From: Boesenbergia rotunda
Lineage: Eukaryota; Streptophyta; Magnoliopsida; Zingiberales; Zingiberaceae
Assembly: GCA_024364735.1 (NCBI GenBank)
Contig: JAGFNQ010000283.1
Span: forward strand, 40,892 to 104,891
Length of the DNA stretch: 64,000 nucleotides
Direction: 5' to 3'
The notes below the pieces were generated by a model. It did not search any database. It was not told the DNA's origin and worked only from the letters and a program-made list of their open reading frames with translations. The translations under genes and the position numbers were made by a program. Of this stretch, positions 11,429-20,712 are shown one piece after another. Within the stretch, counting starts at the first letter, position 1, and every line of letters begins with the position of its first letter.

Positions 11429-11435
11429 TATAAAA
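11429..11435 (+). promoter_or_regulatory. TATA box of family-B LTR
   Basis: TATAAAA in gctgctataaaaggggg, about 380 bases before the LTR end and upstream of the R-U5 motif. Confidence 0.65.
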
Positions 11436-11812
11436 GGGGGTTCACCCCCAAGGCTTCAGAACAACTTCTGCCAACTGTTTTCTCCAAGCACTCTGCTCTA
11501 AAAAGCTCCGTGCTCACGCCTCAAGTGCCAACGACGACCCGCGGCTCAGATTTCATTACTTTCCGTCGCCGATATAAATTTTGTTAAAGTACTGTACTCA
11601 ATTCCTTATTCTATTCTTGTACTTATTTGTGCGAATTATAGAATTGCCCAAAGTAAACGGTCAAGGACTGTGGGCCTTAGAGTAGGAGTCGATCTAGGCT
11701 CCGAACCAAGTAAAAGAAACTTGTTAGCATTGATTTTTGTTTTTCCGCTGTGCAATCACTCTAACTTTTAATCTGAAATTCCCCCTCTATCGATTTTCTC
11801 CGATCCAACACA

Positions 11813-11826
11813 ATCTCCCCCTTTTT
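11813..11826 (-). other. polypurine tract of element F
   Basis: Reverse complement aaaaagggggagat, matching the tracts before the LTRs of G (19076-19088) and E (58758-58771). It primes plus-strand DNA synthesis next to the 3' LTR. Confidence 0.85.
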
Positions 11827-12961
11827 GATATGTGGCAATATGTTAAGTTAGGTAAACACAATCAACATTAGCAATAACAATTGAAAATCAAACCATAACA
11901 AACAAGAGGCAACCTCCCCCTTAACCTATTCTTTCTCCCAACTTTCAATTCTCATTGCCAACACCAAGTTAAGTTCTACCCAACATAACACCATAACACC
12001 AAGTTAAGTTCTACCATCTTAACACCATCTCCAACTTAACACCACAAGTTTCCCATGTCAAGTTAAACCTAACATAACACAGAAGTTGTCCCTCTTTGAC
12101 ACCATCAAAAAGATTGCCCCAAGCAATCCTACCCCTTGTGCCAAAAAGAACTTACTAGATTTCTGAAAAACCCCTCAGAAATCAACAATTCCCAATCTGC
12201 CCGAGACATCAGTCGACTGCCCCAGGGTAGTCAGCTGATACTGTAAATTTTGAATTTCCAGCCCAAATTCAGAAACGCACAGAAAATTCTACAAAATTCC
12301 AAAAAAAATGTAAAATTTTGCAAGTACATTTGTTAGGATATTCCTACCCTAGAAAAATAGTATATCATGAAAAATGTCAAATATGCTTGACTTTTGATAC
12401 AAACTCAATTTTATCAAAACTTGGCATTTTGTATCAACTTTGAACTCTATTCATGATTCCTTGTGTTTGCCAACTCTAACCATTATCAATTTAGACAAGG
12501 AATTTTCCTCAATTCTTCCCTTTTTCATTTATCTTCACAATATGATACAAACCTCCCCCTATTTATTTCCCTAGAGCCATATACATGATCATTTCTTAAA
12601 TTCTATGATATCAACAAAACTTTATTCCATACACTTATCATTATACCATGAATTAAAACCTTATATGATGAGTATGAAAGTGTAACCAAAGATTTTAATT
12701 CAAAATCATATCTTATCATTTAATAGCACTTCAAAAATCTCAAAGAGTATTCAAGTCATGACATAAAAATAGCATGAAGTAACATGAAAGAACAAGCAAA
12801 TATATTACATTCATGACTTGAAATAAAAACACCAAGAAAGTCACACGGGTCGTAGCCCCAAAGTAGTTAAGGTTTTACAATTTCCAAAATAAAGGGTTTG
12901 AGAGATATAATATCAATGCAAATAAAACACTCTCAACACTAGAATCATCAAGTCAAGCTGA
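11827..12961 (-). other. 3' untranslated region of element F
   Basis: Noncoding, AT-rich sequence between the third ORF and the polypurine tract. It holds one GTCGACTG palindrome pair at about 12210-12240. A related stretch follows the polypurine tract of fragment H (20508-20712). Confidence 0.65.
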
Positions 12962-14243
12962 CTACATCTCGTCGCCTGGAGGAGGAGGAGAACCCTAATA
13001 TGCCAAATGCCACTGCTGCATCATCTCATACATCTCCTGCTGCTGCATCCACATCTCCTGCTGCTGCATCCGCATCTCCTACTGCTGCATCTGTATGTCC
13101 ATCTGGCACTGCTGGAAGCCGTGGAATTCCTCCCGGAGGCCGTGAACGTCAGACCAGAGCTGGGAGAACTCCACTCGTGTAACTCCACCAGCAGGCTCCT
13201 CATCTGAACTAGTGAACTCAGGACGCTGCCTCCAGACAAACTCCCCCTGCCTGCACTCGATACCTGCCAAGGATAACTGGTGTGTGTCAATCTGATCATA
13301 ATCCTTGGATAGGTGACGAACCTAACCGCTAGACACGTGTATACCCCGAGACTCAAAGAACTTGGTCAGAACATGGCAGAAAGACATATATATCTTCCCA
13401 TTTACACTTTGGGAAAAATGGACAATGGATGTGAACACATGCAGAATGACAACAATGTCTAACCTTCTCTCAAGCGCGTACATTCTCACCAAGTGTGGTA
13501 GTCGAATCATTACGTGCCCCTCGGTGACAATGGGTAGTATGCATTCTATGATAATTTTGAACAAAACATGACTAAATGGACTCATATTTTTAGAATCAAA
13601 AATGCGTTCTGAAATATTACGATGACATCCAAAATAATGCATGTGGATCTGGTCAATGGTGACATCATGAAAAGAAAGAGGCTCATCAACTTTTGGAAAA
13701 TATGTAACTCCATTATTTGACGCCCTACATCCCAGAAATCTACCTAAAACAGTGGGTGAGAAGGGAATGAGGACTCCGGCTACCATGGATCATAAAGGCT
13801 ATTATTAGGATCAATGTATGTAAGATTCGCGTAGAATTCTTTACATAGATCTAGGTTAATGTCATGCTGACAATATACTAACTGTTCTACCCCAAAATGA
13901 GTGATCATTTCAGAAATTTGTGGGGTCTTTTCTTGAAATAAGACCTATTAAGATATCGACAATTCATTAATACGAATTCATTTTCGTCGAATCTCTTCCA
14001 ACACTCCATGGATCAAAATTGAGACTCCCCAGATTTGCCCGACCTTGTCGGGACGACCCCTCACCCTTTTGTCTCTTAAAATCCAACCAAAAATGTGGTA
14101 TACACATGCAAGTATACCAAATCACCCCACAAAGGAAGAAGGCAAAGAAAAACATGCAAAAATAGACACATTAGTCCCAAATCCTAATTTAAATGGGAAA
14201 GATTGAACTGTACAAGGTGTTACCTTTTTCCCAAACGTTGCAT
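12962..14243 (-). pseudogene. spliced third ORF of element F (plant-transposon-protein-like)
   Basis: Exon 1 (14243-14224) reads MQRLGK plus two bases, with donor GTAACA. The 151-nt intron (14223-14073) ends AAGAG, and exon 2 continues RQKGEGSSRQGR. The intron is phase 2 and sits as near the start as in SIRE-E. The body is homologous to the E ORF: EFYANL, FSPTVLGRFLGCR, FKIIIECILP, GKIYMSFCHVLTKFFESRGI. This resembles, from memory, the Pfam domain named putative plant transposon protein. The C-terminus has 24-bp tandem repeats giving MQQQEM-type units (13015-13095), then SPPPPGDEM. TAA at 13967, a frameshift, TAG near 13785 and further stops disable it. Confidence 0.7.
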
Positions 14244-15031
14244 GATGAGGTTGAGTGAAGATCGGCTTGAAAGGAGGAGTTTTCACTAAGCCTAGTTGTA
14301 GATCCGCGGTAGGAGAACGCTAGGAGTAAGTTTCTAGGGCTTCGGAGTACCTTAGAACCGGAGAGGAGGTTGGGGAGAGGATGTATTCGCAGGGGGTGGC
14401 ACGCAAAACCCTAGGTTTTGGCCACCCCCGCGCGGTCTGATCCTAATTAAAACTCGCGGGTCAGTCGACTGCCCTAGTCGACTGATAAAACAAACAGAAT
14501 GTTTTCTGGGTGAGATCAGTCGACTGCTCTAGGGACAATCAGCTGATAAAACAAACAGAATGTTCCCTGTCCTGGACCAGTTGACTGGTTCTAAACTAGT
14601 CGACTGATACCTGAAATTTTAGTTTCTCAGTATAATTTTAGAAATGCCTAATTAATTCCATAAATCTCTTAAAAATCTAAAATTTTGTGGTGAGATTTGT
14701 GAAACCTATATCTACTTGGGAGAAATATGTTTTCAAACAAAACTATTCCGGATCCCAAGATTGGCACAAAATTTAATTTTCCTAAATTGTATCATTGAAA
14801 CCTTATCCAAAAGTCCTAATTTTGGCCTCTCCTTGATGTATCTTCCAATGCCTAACCATAATACATTCCTAGCACTGAGTTATATGACGTTTACACATTA
14901 AAAATCAATTTTCTCCACTTGTGATCTCATTTTCATCTTTTTCATCACAAACCTCCTTTTTAGTATGCCAATTCCCTAGGATTATGACTAATCTTAGCCT
15001 TTTAAACCCTTTGGCATACTCCATAGTCCAT
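14244..15031 (-). other. spacer between gag and third ORF in element F
   Basis: Noncoding. The part nearest gag (about 14600-15031) aligns with the post-gag region of element G (18284-18620). A cluster of GTCGACTG palindromes (14460-14610) comes next, then a leader-like stretch before the ATG of the third ORF. No pol remnant was recognised. Confidence 0.65.
14460..14610. repeat. GTCGACTG palindromes upstream of the F third ORF
   Basis: Units such as cagtcgactgccctagtcgactgat and agttgactggttc..agtcgactgat. The same palindrome occurs in the F LTR (17090-17210) and the G LTR (19550-19715), and after gag in G (18585-18620). Confidence 0.85.
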
Positions 15032-16625
15032 CTAATCTTCTTGAAGAAAACCTCTTGAGATCCATTGACCATGGATCCCATTTTGACTCCTAGAGCTCTC
15101 TCTTGAGCTCCTAGCTCTAGTTACCTCCATAGGTAATTCATTTACATTTGCAAGGCCACATCGGTATTCCTCCAGTGGTTCTTGACCTTCAACTATCACC
15201 CTTTTAACTCTATACACTTTTTCCTTGGTCAAATCCTTCTTTTTCTTTTGAAATGACTTTTCCTTACTATTTTTGACCTTTTCTTTACCATAAGCATAAG
15301 GCATCCTTGAATATGACATTTTACTAACATTTGACTTCCTAGAGTGGTATCCTAGTCCCGTCCTACCACTTCTAAGGTGTTGATCATTTGGTATCATACC
15401 TAACCCTTTGGATCCTCTAATAAGTCTATCTAGGTTCTTTTCTAATTTTTCAAGTTTTGCTGTCAAAACTTGATTTTCCTTTTCTAACCTCCTAACCTTA
15501 GTATCACTATGTTCATTTTGATCATTCCTAGGTCTATCTATTTTTCTAGGCATATGTCTCCCTTTCTTAGGGTTAATGTCTTGGTCCTTAGATCTAGGAA
15601 CCTTAGATTTATCATGAAACATGGATTGTTTGGTATTTTGGCACGCAATCGTATTTTTATTTTTATCATGATATATAAATCCAAGAGTACGCATAGGCAA
15701 ACAATTGTTATTAATTCTAGCATTCATACAAGCATTTGGAGCATAAGTAAAGTTAGGGATTACCTCCCTTACCCTTGTAGCTCCCCCTTGATGTGAGCTA
15801 CTCTTCTTCTCTTCTTTTTCCCATCTTCTTAAGTGCTTCATATTCTTGAGCTCTCCTTTTCTTGGACATTGAGTGTGATGATGTCCTAGCTCCCCACAAG
15901 TATAACACCTAATGTGCTTCTTTTCTTGCTTTTCCCTATGACCCACATTAGATTTTTAATTAATGTACTTGGGTTTAGGGATTACCTCTTTTCTACCTAG
16001 TGGACACTTGTCCTTGTAGTGCCCCTTCCTGTTGCATCCAAAGCATATAATATGCTCTTTTGATTTGGCTTTGGTGGAGGTTGGGCCTTTTCTTGCACTT
16101 GTATAGATGAGGGTCTTTCCTGCCCTTCAATCCTTGAAATTGATACCTCCTCTTCTACTCTTGAGGAAGTTGATGATTTTTCACTTAATTGTGTCACCTC
16201 ACTTGATGAGGTTGACACTTCTTTTTCCTCTTGGTCTTCTTGACCACTAGAATTTTTTCTTCGGGTTTTTCCACTATTTGAGCTTGCATAGGATTCTCAT
16301 GAAATTCTTCTAACTTGTTCCACATTTCATATGCATTTTTATATGCCCCTACACCACTCAAAACATTGTTAGGCAAAATATTAACCAATATACTAATTAC
16401 CTTCTCATTTGCCCTAGAATGATCTTGTTGCTCCTTAGTCCAATATCTAGGTCGGAGCTTCTTTCCGTGCTTGTCCCTTGGAATTTCGAATGGTTCCTCT
16501 AGCACCACCATGCACTCCCACTCCATTCCAAACCAAGTCTTCATCCTTGCTCTCCAATAGGCAAAATCTTCATGGTCATATGTGGGTGGTGTGTTGATAT
16601 CATCCCCTAACTTGTCATTCATCAT
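15032..16625 (-). pseudogene. gag: gag pseudogene of element F
   Basis: Starts MMNDKLGDD at 16625, shortly after the PBS. The Copia capsid region shows YWRARMKTWFG, LPNNVLSGV and AYEMWNKLEEFHE. After LEEFHE the middle of the capsid domain seems deleted. Two frame changes follow, near 16215 and 15980. Two zinc knuckles remain, CFGCNRKGHYKDKC (about 16040-16000) and CYTCGELGHHHTQC. A coiled coil (RRLEKENQVLTAKLEKLEKNL), GLGMIPND and a basic tail ending SRGFLQED complete it. TAA ends the frame at 15032-15034. The paired knuckles and the tail distinguish it from the GATCGGTC-family Gag. Confidence 0.85.
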
Positions 16626-16680
16626 TTTTTTCTCTAGCTTTCTTGCTCCCTCAGTGGTTAGTCGGTAGATGAGCTCACCA

Positions 16681-16694
16681 AGCTCTGATACCAC
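16681..16694 (-). other. primer binding site of element F
   Basis: Reverse complement gtggtatcagagct, complementary to the 3' end of initiator tRNA-Met, next to the LTR end at 16696. Confidence 0.9.
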
Positions 16695-16695
16695 T

Positions 16696-17674
16696 TATTA
16701 GATCGATATGCCTTGCTAGAGGGGGTGAATAGTAATTTTCGATTTCTTTCTTCCTACAAGGTTAGTTGCGCAAGCGGAATATACTAAAATAAAACTAAAC
16801 TAAACAAAAACAATTAAGAACACACCTATTTACGTGGTTCGGAGATAGAACTCCTACTCCACGGCTGCCCATAAGGTGGGCGATCCCTAATACCTCGGTG
16901 GATGATTCCCCGGAGCACCTCCGGCTAGATCGCGTTGCTCCTTGTGGGTGGAGAAACCTCTCCACAACTCTTGGACACTATCTGATCACAACAGGCTACT
17001 AACAAGCTTTGACCAAGCAAGTTTTGCCAAGAAACAGTAACACGAAATGAGCTCCTTTAAATAGAGCTCGAGTTTAAACTGGCCGCTACCAGTCGACTGC
17101 CCCTGGGGCAGTCGACTGGTCCCACTCAGATTCGAGCATTACAACCAACGTTCGAATTAGCCAGCCCTTACCAATCGACTACTCCTAGAGCAGTCGACTG
17201 GTCCTTTACTAAGCTTAGAGTTACACTCCCCGAGTAAATTATTCTCCGCACTCAAACCCTCCCAGCTTAGTCCCTGAGTACAAACACTCACACTCGGACT
17301 CTCACGACCTGGTCGACTCTTCAATATGCAAACTCAATCTATTGCCTTCACGCTCTCTTCGTCTTCGGCTCCCGTCCCTCAGATGCGCACATAAGCCTCC
17401 AGCTTGCCTCCAAGTCATTCTTCATGCATACCTCGAAGTCCGCACCCCTCAGCTCATCGTCTCTGCCCATGGTCCCTCGGATGCGCACACAAGCCACCAG
17501 CTTGCCTCCATGCCACCCTTCACCTGAAGACATCAACCATGTCCATGTGTACCTACAAACCTGCACACTCACATACACATGTTAGTCTAACAACAAACCC
17601 TAACTTAACCATATTGACCACACACATCAAAACCCATGATCCTCCAGATCATATTTGAGCCGATTGCCCCAACA
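16696..17674 (-). repeat. 5' LTR of element F (979 bp)
   Basis: In element orientation it runs TGTTGGGGCAATCGGC.. to ..gatctaata, with the terminal CA changed to TA. It contains the attcaccccctct tract near its 3' end, the R-U5 motif (16830-16890) and GTCGACTG palindromes (17090-17210). It is related to the G LTR (19089-20103) and the H fragment (20104-20492). Confidence 0.88.
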
Positions 17675-18117
17675 ATGTTGATTCTAGGTTTAGAAGCCTA
17701 GAGAGGGAAAATCAAGTATTATGGAAAAAACTTGATAGGTTAGAGAAAATCCTAGATAGATTGACTATTGGATCTAAGTGTCTAGGTATGGTGTTGGGTG
17801 GTCTAAAACCCAACAATGATAGATCGGGTCTAGGATACCGATCTAAGGCCTCCAATGTCAATGAAAAGAAATATGTTATGGTAGCATATGATTATGACAA
17901 GGAGGGAAAATCCAAAAATGGCAAGGGGGTGTCATTTAAAGGGAAAAAGAAGGACTTAACCAAGAACAAGATGTCTAAGGTTAAGAAGGTTAAGTTTGTA
18001 GGCCAAGAGTCACCGGAGGTACACCGGTGTGGCCTAGAGATTGTTGAGTCACCTAGGGAGGTGGCTAAGGCTAAAAGCTCAAGGGGAAACTCTAGGAGTC
18101 TTTGGGATTCATGGTAA
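17675..18117 (+). pseudogene. gag: gag C-terminal fragment, element G
   Basis: Coiled-coil and basic tail of an F-type Gag. RLEKILDRLTIGSKCLGMV, SGLGYRSKASNV, KGKKKDLTKNKMSKVKKVKFVGQE and RCGLEIVESPREVAKAKSSRG align with the F Gag tail. The N-terminal part, with the zinc knuckles, is missing because F inserted here. Confidence 0.82.
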
Positions 18118-19075
18118 ATGGACCTTGGGAGGGTTCTCTCGGAGGTCTAGATGGACTATGGAGTGTGCCAAAAGAGTTGGAGACGGACTTGAGTCTCAAT
18201 TCTTGGATTTTGACACATTGGATTTGTGTATCATGCATGAAAATATGGCATTGGGGTCATATAGCATGAAAGTTGGTTTTTGATGTGTAAATGTCATATA
18301 AATCAATGCTAGGGATGCATTGTGGGTTGGTATGGGCAATGACATCAAGAGGAAACCAAAACTAGAACTTTAGGTCAAGGTTTAATGAACTATTTAGGTA
18401 GTTTTGGATTTTGTGTCAATCTTGGGAATGATTATGGATACATTTTTGAGTGTATTTTTCTCAAGTAGGTATAGATACCATAAATCTCTCCATAAAATTT
18501 AAAAATTTTTAGAGATTTGAGGAATTTCTGGTGCATTTCTAAAATTGGGTTCAGAAAGTTAAAATTTGGTTTTTCAGAATGTCAGTCGACTGGCCCACGG
18601 GGCAGTCGACTGGTAAAGGCTGATTTATGTTTTTAGCCATTAAAAAATGTCTAAATAATGTAAAATAAGTGTATAGGGGCCTAGTACACTGTGTTTATGA
18701 TCATTAGAGGTTAAAAGATCCAAAAAGAGGAAAATTATTGGAGTCTTTTGATGTGTGGCAAAGGGGGAGAAGTGTTGGGTTAAATTTGGGAAACCAAACA
18801 CACCTTTGCAAGAAATCCTAGGTCTAGGAGGAGCTTAGGTAAAGGGAGAGCATTGTTGCTCCATTCTTGGCGTAAGGGGAACCTTGGAAAGGTTCTTAAA
18901 AAGCCTTTGTAAGTCCAATGTAAGGGGAGCCTTAGAAAGGTTTAAAAAAAAACTCCATTTTTGGTAAAAGTCCTAACTCTTGGGGAGGTTAGGTGTGGGG
19001 ATGCCTTGTTATTGGATCAATGCATGTTTGCATTTATATTTGTTTCCCCTAATTTAAACGTATTGTCAAACATCA
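18118..19075 (+). other. post-gag 3' region of element G
   Basis: Noncoding. The first 500 bases align with the sequence after gag in element F. It carries a GTCGACTG palindrome pair (18585-18620) and G-rich stretches (18770-19000). The third ORF found in F is not present here. Confidence 0.65.
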
Positions 19076-19088
19076 AAAAGGGGGAGAT
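19076..19088 (+). other. polypurine tract of element G
   Basis: aaaagggggagat directly before the LTR start TGTTGGGG at 19089. Confidence 0.88.
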
Positions 19089-20103
19089 TGTTGGGGCAAT
19101 CTATGGTCCGAAGTGACCATGTGTTTTGATGTTTGGGAAAAGGATTTATGTTAGGTTTACCCTTGTGTTTTGATATGTGTATTGGAGTGTGTAGGTCTTG
19201 TAGGATACACATGGACTTTGCTGGACGGCTTCGAGTACGGTGAAAGGTGGCATGGAGGCATGCCGTGGGCTTGTGTGTGCGTCCGAGGGACCATGGATAG
19301 CAGGGACGATGAGCCGAGGGACGTGGACTTCGAGACGTACATAAAGGATGGCATGGAGGCAAGCCATGGGCTTGCGTGAGCATCTGAGGTTTGAGGGCCA
19401 AGGTTGAAGAGGACGTGATGGCAACAGATCGAGGCTGTTGGTGAAGAGTCAACTGAGTTGTGAGGGTTCGAGTGCTGAGGGAAATGTACTCGGGAAATCC
19501 TAGGGGTCGAGTGCTGAGACAATTGTACTCAGGAAGGAAAACCTAGGAGGGGGCAGTCGACTGGTGGTTTGGTAGTCGACTGAGAAACACCATAGAAACA
19601 TCAATCGCCTGTTGTGGGGGCAGTCGACTGGTAGTGGCTGGGAATTCGAACGTTGGGCTTGCAATGGTCGAATTTGAGTACGATCAGTTGACTGGCCTGG
19701 GGGCAATCGACTGCAGCAGGTTTCTCAGCTAAGAGACCTATTTAAATGGGCTCGGGTTTGGCTGGAACTCTTGACGAATTTGGCTTTGGTTAAAGACCAA
19801 ATAGTAGTCTAAGAGCTCAGAGGTGTGTTCGGGATTGTGGCGAGGTTTCTCCACCCACAAAGAGCTACACGAGCTAGCTGGAGGGCATCCGGGGAGTGAT
19901 CCAGCGAAGGATCAAGGGATCGTCCACCTTACGGACAGCCGTGGAGTAGGAGCGTCATCTCCGAACCACGTAAAGGTTGGCGTTATCATTGTTCTTAGTT
20001 TGTTTATTTGTTATTCCGCTTGCGCTTACTAACGTTGTAGGTAGAGAATCGAAGAAAAGCTATTCACCCCCCCCCCCTCTAGCTTGACGGTCACAACCTA
20101 ACA
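19089..20103 (+). repeat. 3' LTR of element G (1015 bp)
   Basis: Begins TGTTGGGGCAATC and ends ..ccctctagcttgacggtcacaacctaaca. It contains GTCGACTG palindromes (19550-19715), the R-U5 motif (19911-19975) and a polyC tract at 20067. TG..CA ends are intact. Confidence 0.9.
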
Positions 20104-20712
20104 CGCTTCCCTTTGCTCATCATTCCTGCTCCAGCAGCCTCGACCTGTTGTCTTCAAGTCCTCTTCGACTTTGGCCCTCGTCTCTCAAATACGCCTACAA
20201 GCCCTAAGCTTGCCTCGATGTCATCCTTCACATATGCCTCGAAGTCCGCTTCCCTCAGATCATCATCCCTGCTTTGTCCATGGTCCGTCGAATGCACACA
20301 CAAGCCCACGACTTGCCTCCATGCCACCCTTCTCCATACCCAAAGACGTCCAACCAAGTCTATGTGTATCCTGCAAATCTGCACACTCACATACACATAT
20401 TAGATCAGAATGAAACCCTAACATAACCATATTGACACACACATCAAAACCCATGATCCTCCCGATCATACATGGGCTGATTTGCCCCAATAATCTCTCC
20501 CTTTTTAATGTGTGGCAATATATTTATGTTAGGTGCACAAACAACAATAACAATTGAAAATTAAAGGCATAGCACATTAAGAGACATAAACATGCCCTCC
20601 CCCTTAACCTATGTCCTCCATATAATTTTCAATTTTCCTCAAAACCAAATTAAGTTAAACATAACTTACATCCACAAGTTCTCCCCTTTGACACCATCAA
20701 AAAGGTTGCCCC
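20104..20712 (-). mobile_element. fragment H: F/G-type LTR start, polypurine tract and 3' UTR
   Basis: Reverse-strand LTR piece (20104-20492) corresponding to the first 390 bases of the F/G LTR, ending ..gccccaata. A polypurine tract (20493-20507, atctctcccttttt) and 3' untranslated sequence follow. It is interrupted on the left by G and on the right, at 20713, by SIRE copy 2 (flanking gcccc). Confidence 0.8.

Larger units (their letters stand above)
11010..11810 (+). mobile_element. family-B SIRE-like LTR (+), left end missing
   Basis: LTR 3' portion ending ..cccctctatcg..cgatccaaca at 11810. It has a TATA box (11429-11435) and the R-U5 motif (11650-11715). About 180 bases match the reverse complement of the LTR entering at 63733-64000. 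Its U3 (11170-11420) contains six GGCGCC-type blocks. The right edge falls two bases inside the lost 3' LTR of element F, so this LTR, or the element that left it, was inserted into F. The left end is lost at the N. Confidence 0.75.
11811..17674 (-). mobile_element. element F: pol-less SIRE-related retrotransposon
   Basis: Reverse-strand element with 5' LTR (16696-17674), initiator-Met PBS, gag, spacer, a spliced third ORF, 3' untranslated region and polypurine tract. No protease, integrase, RT or RNase H is present between gag and the third ORF. The 3' LTR is reduced to two bases by the family-B LTR. F lies inside element G: its LTR end at 17674 abuts gag sequence of G. After gag it is collinear with G, which also lacks pol, so absence of pol looks like a family trait and not a private deletion. 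Confidence 0.8.
17675..20103 (+). mobile_element. element G: pol-less SIRE-related retrotransposon, 3' part
   Basis: Contains a Gag C-terminal tail, a short 3' region, a polypurine tract and a complete 3' LTR, with no pol. Its left edge is where element F inserted. Its right edge (20103) abuts an LTR fragment, H, in the opposite direction, so G was inserted into H. Confidence 0.82.

Noticed and set aside
17342..17658. ORFs with MPS/PSL/HTS-rich content on both strands of the F LTR (similar at 19066-19522 and 20113-20413)
   Set aside because: The same shadow ORFs recur in every LTR of the F/G family in different states and overlap the U3 and leader; no sign of selection on them.
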